Notes under the pieces: generated by a model | Told to the model about the DNA's origin: nothing | Database searches by the model: none | Seen by the model: only the letters and a program-made list of their open reading frames with translations | Part shown: positions 1-7,389 of the stretch, one piece after another | How positions within the stretch are numbered: the first letter of the stretch is position 1 | Layout of the letters: each line of letters opens with the position of its first letter | Translations under genes and position numbers: made by a program | NCBI GenBank assembly: GCA_052386455.1 | Contig: JBQTKD010000111.1 | Span: 1-43,736 of the forward strand | Length of the DNA: 43,736 bases | Reading direction: 5' to 3' | From: JBQTKD01 sp052386455 | GTDB taxonomy: Bacteria > Actinomycetota > Actinomycetes > Sporichthyales > Sporichthyaceae

Positions 1-24
1 GCTCTTCCTACTTGAGGTGGGGGC
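1..24 (+). repeat. Left terminal inverted repeat of the ISL3 element
   Basis: The sequence begins GCTCTTCCTACTTGAGG and pairs with the reverse complement of 1467-1490, with mismatches at repeat positions 9, 12 and 15. The transposase stop codon (8-10) lies inside this repeat. Confidence 0.85.
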
Positions 25-1363
25 TGGTCAGTCCGCCGCCGATGAGCAGCATGCGTAGTCGGTAGTTGTCGCGGTTGCGGAAGCCGCGGGCGATGCGCCG
101 GTGCAGTTCGATGAGGCCGTTGATCGCCTCGGTGCCGCCGTTGTTGGATCGGCCGGTGTCGAAGTAGGCCAGGAACGCCGCCCGCCATCGCTTGAGGGTC
201 TTGCCGAGGCGGGCGATCTCGGGGATCGGGCAGGAGAGGAAGTCCGCGGCGACGGTCTCGGCGATCTTCTTGCCCTCGGCGAGGTTGGGGTGGGCGTAGG
301 CCTCGCGCAGCCGTTGCGCGGCCAGCCACGCGACCTCGACTTCGACGTGGCGCTCGTCGGCTCCGAACGCGTTGGCCAGGCGGGTCTTCTGCCGGTCGGT
401 GAGCCGTTCTCGGCCGGCGCGCAGGATGTTGCGGATGCCGTAGAGCGGGTCCCCGGTCCTGCCGCGGTGGCCGTGGATCTCGTTCTGGACGCGGCGGCGG
501 ACCTCGTCGAGGGCCTGGGCGCCGAGCTTGACCACGTGGAAGGCGTCGAGCACGGCGACGGCGTCTTCGAGTTCGTCGTCGATCGCGGTCTTGTAGCCGT
601 TGAACGGGTCGAGGGTGGCGACTCGCACGCCGGCGCGGAAGGCCTCGTTGCGCTCGGAAAGCCAGTCGGCGTAGGCTTTTCCGGTCCGCCCGGGCATCAG
701 GTCCAGCAGCCGGGCCCTGGTCTTGCCCTTGGGGTCGCGGGTCAGGTCCACGATCCCGGTGAGCTCCTTCGGACCACGCCCGCCGTCCTCGATCGGCTTG
801 GTGGACACGTGGTGCCACACGTGCTCGTCGACGCCGAGCGTGCTCACCCCGGCGAAGCGAGACTCGTCGGCGGCCATCGCCTCCAGCAGCGGCGAGATCG
901 CGGCCCACACGGTGTTCCAGGTCGTCCCCAGCGCTCGGGCGAGCCCGGCGACGCTGGCGTGCTCGCGGCGCAGCTGCCCGAGCGCCCACCACCGCGCCCG
1001 AGTCGAGAGCAGCGCCCGCGGCGCGGCCAGAGTCTCGTCCTGCTCGCAGAACGACCCCCGTGGGCAGGCCGCCTCGCGGCAGCGCCAGGTCCGCTTGCGC
1101 CAGATCAGGCGCACCGGGCGGCCGAAACAGGGCGCGTCGATCAGCGCGACCTCGCGGCGGCCGCGGTTCTGCGCGACGACCCCGCACTGCGGGCAGGCCG
1201 CCGTCGAACGCGCCGACTCGATCACCACCCGCAGCCGACCGCCGCGTTCGCCGACGTCCAGGACGTGGAAGCCGTCGAGGCCGACCAGCAGATCGCAGCG
1301 GTCGCAGTAGAGGGGATCGGCAGAACACGGGCGCGCGCGAGCGCACCCCGTAGGCTCGGACAC
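8..1363 (-). CDS. ISL3-family transposase
   Basis: A 451-residue DDE transposase that would cut and paste the surrounding element. An N-terminal zinc-ribbon region has cysteine pairs (CPQC at about 57-60, then C95, C100, C106). A helix-turn-helix region follows at about 120-160. The catalytic core shows the ISL3 pattern: D179 in a GVDEH context, D252 in LDPFNGYK and E412 in NNGGTEAINGL. Length is normal for ISL3 transposases (roughly 400-450 residues) and the frame is uninterrupted, so the enzyme may be active. The start used is GTG at 1361-1363; a slightly later start is possible. The stop codon lies inside the left inverted repeat, as is common in this family. Confidence 0.93.
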   Translation of the reverse strand: MSEPTGCARARPCSADPLYCDRCDLLVGLDGFHVLDVGERGGRLRVVIESARSTAACPQCGVVAQNRGRREVALIDAPCFGRPVRLIWRKRTWRCREAACPRGSFCEQDETLAAPRALLSTRARWWALGQLRREHASVAGLARALGTTWNTVWAAISPLLEAMAADESRFAGVSTLGVDEHVWHHVSTKPIEDGGRGPKELTGIVDLTRDPKGKTRARLLDLMPGRTGKAYADWLSERNEAFRAGVRVATLDPFNGYKTAIDDELEDAVAVLDAFHVVKLGAQALDEVRRRVQNEIHGHRGRTGDPLYGIRNILRAGRERLTDRQKTRLANAFGADERHVEVEVAWLAAQRLREAYAHPNLAEGKKIAETVAADFLSCPIPEIARLGKTLKRWRAAFLAYFDTGRSNNGGTEAINGLIELHRRIARGFRNRDNYRLRMLLIGGGLTSPHLK

Positions 1364-1466
1364 CGCGAGGCCTTCCGGAACGGCAGCTTGGTCGCTACCG
1401 ATCCTGGGAGGCCTCGTCTCCTCCCGGCCTCAGGCCGCTACCGCGAGTCGCTCACCCGCCACCGCC

Positions 1467-1490
1467 GCCCCCACCGCAGGTCGGAAGAGC
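1467..1490 (-). repeat. Right terminal inverted repeat of the ISL3 element
   Basis: Its outer end is GGAAGAGC at 1483-1490. Read on the minus strand from 1490 inward it matches the left end at 21 of 24 bases. Because it is inserted in the RHS gene, the RHS reading frame runs into it and stops at 1452-1454 after a short glycine-rich tail encoded by IS sequence. Confidence 0.85.
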
Positions 1491-4434
1491 CGGTAATCCG
1501 GTCACGTCGATTTCCAGGAACGTGTCCAGTTTACGGCCAGCGAACGGCTGGCCGAAGAGGCGTCGCGCGACCTGCCCCATCGACAACTTGGTGCTCCCGG
1601 CTGGCAGCTGGGAGATGGTGCGGGCTCCGATCTGCTCGGGTGCCATGTCCGTGAAGTACTGGCCCGAGCCGTGACGAGCATTCTTGGCACCGGTCGATGC
1701 CGTCATCTCGCCGCTCGCCTGAATGCCCTTCTGCCCAGCCTCGTCGGTGTAGTGGAACAGTGAGCGCGCCGGAGCGCCGCCGCCTCGCGCGGCGTTTGCG
1801 GCCTTGTTGGCGACGCCGTTGGCGACTCTGGCTTCCTTCGCCGCTTTGGCGGCTTTGGCGGCCACGACGCCCTTCTGGGCGGCCTGGCCGGCCTTGATGA
1901 CGATGCCGGCGCCGGGAATTGCGAGCTGGGCGACGTCGCCGGCGATGCGTCCGCGCTTGAAGGACTTGGAGTTCTTGTCGACGACGGGGAGCTTGTCGAC
2001 GGCCTTGTCGTAGTTCTTCTGCAGGCCGGGGTCGACCCAGTTGCAGTTGACGACGCAGGTGAACGGGCTCACCACGGCGCCGACGACGAAGTCGGCGGTG
2101 CCGGCGACGCTGGATCCTGCGCCGGCGAGAACGTTGACCGCACCGCCGCCGATCTTTCCGGCGCCGCTCTTGATGTCGTCCCATCCGAACATGCCGGTCG
2201 GGTCGACCCAGTAGATCGGGTTGTTGTTCGCGTAGGCGTAGCCGTTGGCCTGCTGCGGGTGGCTCAGGTCCAGGAGCGGGTCGACGGTCACGAACCGGCC
2301 CAGGGCGGGGTCGTAGTCGCGTGCCCCGATCCGGATGAGCCCGGTGGCGGTGTCGGGGTGCCCCCGACGAAGCTCCGGTCTGCGACCCACCCGACAGGGT
2401 TGGCGCCGCGCTGTCCGCCGTAGGGCAGGGTGCGGCGAGCGGCGATCGTGCCGGTGCCGGTTTCGATGGCCCACTGGGAGGTGTTCTGCGGGTCGAGGGG
2501 CAGGATCTGCACGTCGGTCATGGCGTTGCCGTCGCGGACGGCGACGGTGTGCCCGTCGAAGGTGTAGTACCGGTTCCAGGCGGTTGTCGCGGTGCCGGTG
2601 GTCGGGACGGTGCGGGTCAGTTCGAGCCCGCCCAGGGACAGCGTGGTCGCGACCTTGCCGTCGGCGCCGGTCTCTCGGTGCAGGATCCGCTTGCCGCTGG
2701 CGTCGTACCAGTTCTCGGCCAGGATCTTGCCGGTCGAGTCCGCGATCCGCGTGAGCTGTCCCTCCGCGTCCCAGGTGAAGGTCTGCGCCGCCTTGCCGTG
2801 CGGGGTGCGGGTCTGCACTCCACCGGTGGTCTTCCCCGCGGCGTTGGTCCAGCCGTAGCGGTCGACCTGGGCTCCGTTCGTGACCGTCTCGACCTGGTGG
2901 GTGTCCGGCCGGTACGTGTACTCGGTGAGCGGCGTGCTCGCCCCGCGGACGGTCTGGGTCTCGCGGTTGCCGTTGCCGTTGGGGTCGAAGGTCCAGCTCA
3001 TCGAGTACGGCGCCGGGTTTGCCGTCGTGGTCGCGATCGGTTCGTCCGCGTTGGTGCACTCGTTGTCGGCCGGGGTCCAGGCGTCGGTGAGCTGGCGCAG
3101 GCCGTCGTAGCGGAAGCACTGGGTGTCCCGCTGACCGGCGGCCAGCACCGCGTCGATGGCGATCGCGTTGCCGGCGTCGTCGTAGACGAACGTGGTGTTC
3201 TCGTCGGGCCCGGTGGTCGAGGTCTGCCGGTTGAGGACGTTCTTGGCCAGTCGGCCGGTGCCCTCGGCGTAGGTCAGGTCCTGCCAGACGGTGCGTCCGA
3301 AGGTGTTGCCGTAGACGTAGCGGGTTGCCTCGCCCCACGCGCTGCGGAAGGTGTTCGACACGTAGGTCCCGGCGCCGGACAGCGCGACCGGCGCGCCGAC
3401 GGCGTCGTAGGAGTAGCGCAGCCGCTCGGCCGCGGCGCCGCGGAACGCGCCGAGGTCGACGTTCTTGACGCTGCCGTCGTCGTTGTAGACCGCCCCGACG
3501 GCGTAGACGCCGTGCAGGTCGTCGGTCAGCCCGGGGATGTTCGGAACCGTGGTGCTGGTTGCCTTGGGCCGGTCGACGTCGTAGGCGGTGACGGTCGTGG
3601 TGAGATCGCCGGACGCGGCGCCGTAGACGATCTTGCGGGTGGCGCTGGCGGGAAGGCCCTTGCGCACCGAGTCGTAGGTCCACGACGCCCGCACGGGCGC
3701 GTCCGCGGCGTCGGATCCCTCGCGCACACTGGTGCGCCGGCCGAGGTTGTCGTAGGTGTATCCCAGCACCGCGCCGTCCGGGCCGGTGGTGGTCCGAACC
3801 TGGCCGAGGCTGTCGTAGGTGCTGGTGGTGGTGCCCCGGTCGGGGTCGGTGCTGGAGATCTGCCGTCCGGCCACGTCGTAGGCCCAGGTCCACTCGGTGC
3901 CGGCCGGGTCCTTCATCGAGAGCAGTTCGCCCGCGGCGCTGTAGCCGTAGGTCGTCTTGAGGGTCGCCGAGGAAGCGCGGTCGGGGTACTGGTGCAGCTC
4001 GATCGTTCGGCCGCGGGCGTCGGTGACGGTCTTGGTCTTCACGCCGCCGGTCGGCGGGGTGACGGTGACGGAGTTGCCCGTGTAGTCGGCCTTCGTGCGC
4101 CACTTGACGGTCTGGTTCTGGGCAAAGGCGGATTCCGTGGCGCGCCCGGCGCCGTCGTAGGCGGTGACGGTGCGCCAGGCGAGGTTTCCGCTGGGCAGCG
4201 TCAGGGTGGTGTTCGGTCCCGAGTCGGCGAGCCAAGCAGGGGAGTACTCGAACACGGCGAGACCGCGGGAGTCGTACACGGTGCCGGTGACGAGGCGTCC
4301 GCCGCCGGGGGTGACCTCGGCGTCGGGTACCTGGGTCTGCATCTGACGGTGCCTCATGAGGCCGTCGAGGATCTCGGTGGAGACAACGAACTTCTCGCCG
4401 GACGAGGTCTGAACACGCCGGGTCGTGGTCACCG
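1491..4434 (-). pseudogene. RHS/YD-repeat toxin gene with HYD1-type ART domain, broken three ways
   Basis: The minus strand encodes YD-repeat protein (repeated YDxxGR, TYDxxG and AYDG motifs) followed by the RHS core end motif (ARDYDPALGRFVTVDP, then NNNPIYWVDPTG near 2200). After a hydrophobic/alanine-rich linker comes a C-terminal region from about 1765 to 1491 that begins LFHYTDEAGQKGI, contains GSGQYFTD and ends FLEIDVTGLP. This is the pattern of the HYD1-type ADP-ribosyltransferase toxin domain. Three lesions are visible: (1) the upstream frame (open from 4504) and the downstream frame join only if one C is restored in the C-run at about 2355-2366; (2) the ISL3 element cuts the toxin domain after the GLP; (3) RHS similarity begins abruptly near 4432, so the N-terminal part is missing. 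It probably once encoded a polymorphic toxin and is now inactive. The frameshift alone could be a sequencing error; the IS insertion is not. Confidence 0.87.
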
Positions 4435-4985
4435 CGTTCTTGCCGGTGGCCTGCGAAGCCGCGCGACCGGTTCCGCTCCCGCCAGAGCACGCCGCGCGCT
4501 GCATAGAACTGACGAACAGTCAGAACCAACGGCGGGAGGTGAACGAGCAGCGCCGGCTTCACCTCGAGGTGGCCCAATCGGCGAGGGAAGAACTCGCTCG
4601 CACCCCGGGGTGGCGGCGCGGTCGCCGCAAAGAGCTCCACCAGGCAATCTCCGCGCACCAGGCCGGATTCGAGGGGACCTTCCCCGAAGCAACGCGCCTG
4701 GACCGCGCCATCGACGCCCTCACCCGCCAGGTCGAGGTCGACACCCGGCAGCGCGAACACGAACAGCGGCAGCGGGCCGCCCTGGCCGTCCCGTGGTGCG
4801 CCGACCAGGACGCATACCTGGCACCCGCCAAGACCGCTGGCCGAGCGCGACCCGGCGCCGGTCCCATCGGGGAGCGATTCGAGCAGGAACGCACCCACAT
4901 CGCCGAGCTCCACCGCCGGCGCGCCCAGCACCACGAGCAGGCCAGTGGCCGGGGCCGCGACGACGGCCGTGCAATCGGCATCTGA
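4425..4985 (+). pseudogene. C-terminal coiled-coil fragment of a probable conjugation/relaxase-type protein
   Basis: This is an open plus-strand frame of 186 residues. It is rich in Glu, Arg, Gln and Ala, with long predicted helices (REVNEQRRLHLEVAQSAREE, then LDRAIDALTRQVEVDTRQRE) ending in a disordered Arg/Gly tail. The composition and tail resemble C-terminal ends of large actinobacterial conjugative relaxases, but no catalytic motif is present. I recognise the type rather than a specific family. The first roughly 25 residues overlap the 5' edge of the RHS remnant on the other strand, so the true junction between the two lies near 4430-4450. It was probably left by recombination between mobile elements. 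Confidence 0.45.
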
Positions 4986-5007
4986 ACGGAGAGGGCGGAT
5001 CGCCGGC

Positions 5008-5036
5008 CTGGTTCGCGACCAGTTTCGTAGTACGAT
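5008..5036 (+). promoter_or_regulatory. Putative promoter/operator of the toxin-antitoxin pair
   Basis: A perfect inverted repeat CTGGT-TCGCG-ACCAG (5008-5022) lies just upstream of a possible -10 hexamer TACGAT (5031-5036). The toxin gene's ribosome binding site (GGAGG, 5045-5049) follows. Ribbon-helix-helix antitoxins usually bind such palindromes to repress their own operon; binding here is inferred. Confidence 0.4.
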
Positions 5037-5056
5037 TGCCCGGTGGAGGTGCGAGC

Positions 5057-5296
5057 GTGGATGTCTTGCCGTCGGCGTATCGCCACGGCGTCGGTACCGA
5101 GGACATCGACCACGTGCTGCGCAACGCGCTGGTCGTGGAGGAGATTGCCGAAGACCCGCTTCGGTACCTGGTGCTTGGCCCGGACCGCGCGGGGAACCTG
5201 CTCGAACTGGTCGTGCTCGACCGCCCCCAAGGGCCCGCCGTCATCCACGCCATGTCGATGACCGCCCAGTACCGCAAACTCCTGCCGGGAGGATGA
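5057..5296 (+). CDS. BrnT-like toxin of a type II toxin-antitoxin pair
   Basis: A small protein of 79 residues starting at GTG 5057, with GGAGG at 5045-5049 in good spacing. The sequence reads VLPSAYRHGV...EDIDHVLRNAL, then YLVLGPDRAGNLLEL and VIHAMSM. This matches a family of short actinobacterial toxins related to BrnT/DUF4258 RNase folds; the histidines H11 and H19 and the late HAM are typical features. The stop codon overlaps the start of the next gene (ATGA), indicating translational coupling to a ribbon-helix-helix antitoxin. Toxin-first order is also that of BrnTA. RNase activity is inferred from family and context only. Unlike its neighbours the pair appears intact. Confidence 0.7.
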   Translation: MDVLPSAYRHGVGTEDIDHVLRNALVVEEIAEDPLRYLVLGPDRAGNLLELVVLDRPQGPAVIHAMSMTAQYRKLLPGG

Positions 5297-5580
5297 TCAA
5301 CATGACCGGTTCCCACGGAACCAAGGCAGACGGCAGCCCGATCACCGACGAGATGGTCGAGGCCATGGCCGACGAGGCCGAACGCGGCTACGACGTCGAA
5401 GAAATCGCCCGCCGTCGCGGTGGGCGCCCGCCGATGGGCTCGAGCGCGTCCTCGGTCGAATCCGTGCGCCTGGACCCGGACCTCAAACGCGAGCTGTTGC
5501 TGCGCGCCGCCGCCGACCACATCAGCGTCTCCGAAGCCATCCGCCGTGCTATTGGCCAGTACCTACGCCCCGCCGGCTGA
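5293..5580 (+). CDS. Ribbon-helix-helix antitoxin
   Basis: A protein of 95 residues. The N-terminal part is acidic (DEMVEAMADEAERGYDVEEIARRR). A flexible RGGRPPMGSSASS linker leads to a C-terminal ribbon-helix-helix region: the strand ESVRLDPDL followed by two helices, KRELLLRAAADH and SVSEAIRRAIGQYL. It would bind operator DNA and neutralise the toxin encoded just upstream. ATG 5293 overlaps the toxin stop; ATG 5302 (MTGSHGT) is better spaced from the GGGAGG at about 5287-5292 and may be the real start. A second, broken copy of the same gene lies at 6122-6333, beyond the putative attachment site. Confidence 0.77.
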   Translation: MINMTGSHGTKADGSPITDEMVEAMADEAERGYDVEEIARRRGGRPPMGSSASSVESVRLDPDLKRELLLRAAADHISVSEAIRRAIGQYLRPAG

Positions 5581-5586
5581 CCGCCG

Positions 5587-5763
5587 GCGTGCCAGTACGG
5601 GGTTGTACCCGCCTGATTCTGACGATCAGTCAGGCCCTCCAGAGACGCCGATCCACCCGAGTTCGGCGACCCCTTCCTTATCGGACACCGGTCGACCCGC
5701 ACACGTGTCGTGCCATTCGCGTGCCAGTAGGGGCGCGCACCGCTCGGTTGCTGACGGTCAATC
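5587..5763 (+). repeat. Two imperfect 45-bp direct repeats (5587-5631 and 5719-5763)
   Basis: Both copies start GCGTGCCAGTA, continue with GGGG, and end CTGACG(A/G)TCA(G/A)TC. The copies start 132 bp apart. They lie between the antitoxin gene and the tRNA-Ala fragment. The position beside a probable attachment core suggests integrase arm-type binding sites, but this is inference; no family match is known to me. Confidence 0.55.
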
Positions 5764-5831
5764 ACAGCGATAGTCGGAACAAACGCGCAGGTCAGAGGTC
5801 CAAGCTCAGTTGAGCGTACTGCTCGCACTTG

Positions 5832-5877
5832 CTTTGCAAGGCAGGGGTTAGGGGTTCAAGTCCCCTTGTCTCCACCA
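5832..5877 (+). other. 3' fragment of a tRNA-Ala(TGC) gene, probable attachment site
   Basis: The run from CTTTGCAAGGCAG through the T-arm (GGGGTTCAAGTCCCC) to TGTCTCC-A-CCA (5867-5877) is the 3' part of a tRNA with anticodon TGC. It includes an intact T-stem/loop, the acceptor 3' strand and CCA. U70 of the acceptor strand would allow the G3-U70 pair diagnostic of tRNA-Ala. The 5' half does not complete the gene: upstream there is only a weak D-arm-like AGCTCAGTTGAGCG (5804-5817), with no matching acceptor strand and a mismatched anticodon stem. Integrative elements that target tRNA genes leave exactly such a 3' copy, so this is probably an attL/attR site. Confidence 0.7.
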
Positions 5878-5959
5878 CGTCTGACCTGGCTGGATCCGGC
5901 CGTCCACAGGCTTGATCGAATCGCCCGACTGCGAGCTCGACTCCGAGTAGATTCCGCGG

Positions 5960-6085
5960 CATCGGCTCCACCACGCGCACCCGATCCGACGGCACCATGC
6001 GCCGCCGCGGCGACGGCTGGCAGGCGTCTCTGTTCACCGGGCACGACCCGTTGAACGGTAAGTGCGGCTACCTGACGCAGACACT
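5960..6085 (+). pseudogene. Tyrosine integrase N-terminal remnant
   Basis: From ATG 5997 the frame reads RRRGDGWQASLFTGHDPLNG, which is the typical N-terminal arm-DNA-binding segment of actinobacterial tyrosine integrases (GDGWxxxLxxGxDPLTGK). The in-frame residues just upstream (SDGT) fit the family too. Similarity ends after about 35 residues, with no core-binding or catalytic domain. Its place next to a tRNA 3' fragment agrees with a decayed integrative element. Confidence 0.6.
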
Positions 6086-6121
6086 CTCGCTCGGGCTCCA
6101 CGGCGTCGACCCAAGCAGGCG

Positions 6122-6333
6122 GTCCGCCAGGCCGAGCGCGGCTACGACGTCGAGGCCATCGCCCGCCGGCGGGGCGGCCGTCCGCCCATGGGCTCGAGTG
6201 CGTCCACGGTCGAGTCGGTCCGCCTCGATCCCGACCTCAAGCGCGAGCTGCTTTTGCGCGCCGCGGCCGAAGGCATCAGCGTCTCCGAAGCCACCGCCAG
6301 CTCGAACAGGCCCTTGCCAAGCCGACCGCCTAG
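6122..6333 (+). pseudogene. Second, broken copy of the RHH antitoxin
   Basis: Residues RQAERGYDVEAIARRRGGRP, then MGSSASTVESVRLDPDLKRE and LLLRAAAEGISVSEA, are nearly identical to the antitoxin at 5293-5580. The start region is missing. After SVSEA the frame shifts: the expected end (RQLEQALAKPTA, stop at 6331-6333) is read in another frame. No toxin gene remains beside it. It is a paralogous remnant on the other side of the tRNA fragment. Confidence 0.72.
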
Positions 6334-6685
6334 CTCCGCCTTCCCTCGGCCCCCTGCGGAGTCGAGAGGCCTGCGACGTCTTCTGCAGATCCAGCTTCAC
6401 CCGACCAGTGGGTCCGGGTGGGTGCCGTCCCGCACCACTGACGAGGAAACGTTCCCGCGGGAACGTCGTGGCTCCACCGTCCAACCGACGAGGGTCGGTC
6501 CGTTCCGCCGAGGGCGCGGGTGCGAGACGGCCGCCGGTTGTGGGGCGACCGCTACGAGACCCAACCCGACGAGCTGCTCGCCGAACTCAACGGCGAACGC
6601 CGACCGGACCACGCGTCGGCTTGCCGGTACAGCCGCAACGTAGAAGGCGATCTCTGCGTCGTTCGGTGCCTCGGGAGTTGCGGTA
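6334..6685. other. Gene-poor stretch at the edge of the mobile-element remnants
   Basis: I see no convincing gene here. A short plus-strand stretch around 6535-6620 (GDRYETQPDELLAELNGERR) has coding-like codon use and may be another mobile-element scrap. The stretch contains the palindrome listed separately. Confidence 0.4.
6449..6466. promoter_or_regulatory. Perfect 18-bp palindrome
   Basis: ACGTTCCCGCGGGAACGT is fully self-complementary. Its outer GTT...AAC arms resemble parS-like ParB sites, but the core (CCGCGG) differs from the chromosomal CACGTG. It may be an operator or partition-type site from the mobile element; no binding protein is visible. Confidence 0.4.
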
Positions 6686-7183
6686 CTACCGTCCTGGCGC
6701 CGGGGCGTCGGGGAGCGTGGCGCGGAGGTGGGCGATCAGGCCGTCGCAGGCGCGTTCGAGTTGCTCGCGGACCGCTTCGAAGTTGGACTGCGTGCCGTTG
6801 AAGGGGTCGGGGACGTCGCGGGGCTCGTCGAGAGTGCGATCGAACGACCGGATCAGGCGGATGTCGGCGGGAGCGGAGTGCTCGGCAGCGAGCTTTTCGA
6901 GGAACTCCACGTTCCAGCGGTCGGTGACCAGGATCAGGTTGTGTTCGCCGAACTCGCCCGCCTGGAACTTCCGGGCGACATGGCCGACCGGGTAGCCGTG
7001 GGCGATCAGGGTCGATTCCGCGCGCGGGTCCATCGGCGAGCCGGCGTGCAGGTCGTAGGTGCCGGCGCTGGAGACGGAGACCGCGGCGCCCAGTCCGGCC
7101 TCGGCGAGCTTCCCGAGCAGGATGCTCGCGGCCATCGGCGAGCGGCAGATGTTGCCGGTGCACACCATGCAGATCCGGTACAT
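6686..7183 (-). CDS. Low-molecular-weight protein-tyrosine phosphatase
   Basis: A 165-residue enzyme that removes phosphate from tyrosine residues (in some relatives, from arginine or small molecules). The P-loop CTGNICRS is at residues 8-15, giving nucleophile C8 and R14. The general acid D126 sits in DVPDPF near residue 124, as in the family. The second motif has a single aromatic after DP rather than the common DPYY. The start ATG (7181-7183) is supported by AAGGAGG 8-14 bases upstream; a longer frame to 7216 has no such support. It is the first of two such phosphatases in the window (see 19418-19903). No kinase partner is nearby, so the substrate is unknown. Confidence 0.92.
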   Translation of the reverse strand: MYRICMVCTGNICRSPMAASILLGKLAEAGLGAAVSVSSAGTYDLHAGSPMDPRAESTLIAHGYPVGHVARKFQAGEFGEHNLILVTDRWNVEFLEKLAAEHSAPADIRLIRSFDRTLDEPRDVPDPFNGTQSNFEAVREQLERACDGLIAHLRATLPDAPAPGR

Positions 7184-7389
7184 CGACGCCTCCTTGCCTC
7201 GCCCAGAAGCACGCAAGACGCTGCCGAGGCGCCTGCATCGCGATTCGGGGGATCACCCGTTGCCGTGCTCGTCAGTCAGCAGCTTGGCGCAAGCGGGCGG
7301 CCTGGCGGGCGAGGTGGCCGCGTTCGGTCTTGGCAGCTCCACAATCGCCGTCAAGGTTGCTCACAGAAGCGTGCCCGATCTTCATTCAC

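Larger units (their letters stand above)
1..1490. mobile_element. ISL3-family insertion sequence
   Basis: The element consists of one transposase gene on the minus strand between two imperfect terminal inverted repeats. The first 24 bases of the window and the reverse complement of 1467-1490 match at 21 of 24 positions, both beginning GCTCTTCC. ISL3 elements usually carry repeats of this size and often start GGCTCTTCC, so one or two outer bases may lie left of the window. ISL3 elements normally duplicate 8 bp of target; this cannot be checked because the left flank is missing. The right end lies inside an RHS toxin gene, which it truncates. Confidence 0.88.

Noticed and set aside
2549..5296. 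A 915-codon plus-strand frame across the RHS region
   Set aside because: It is a shadow of the RHS coding strand for most of its length; only its last 80 codons (the toxin, with its own ribosome binding site) are real.
5790..5877. A complete functional tRNA-Ala gene
   Set aside because: The 3' half is perfect, but the 5' acceptor strand is missing and the anticodon stem has mismatches, so it is treated as an attachment-site fragment.
5792..6037. Minus-strand frame encoding a peptide with VETRGLEPLTPALQSK
   Set aside because: This peptide is the reverse-strand translation of the tRNA-Ala 3' end, a well-known false protein in actinobacterial annotations.
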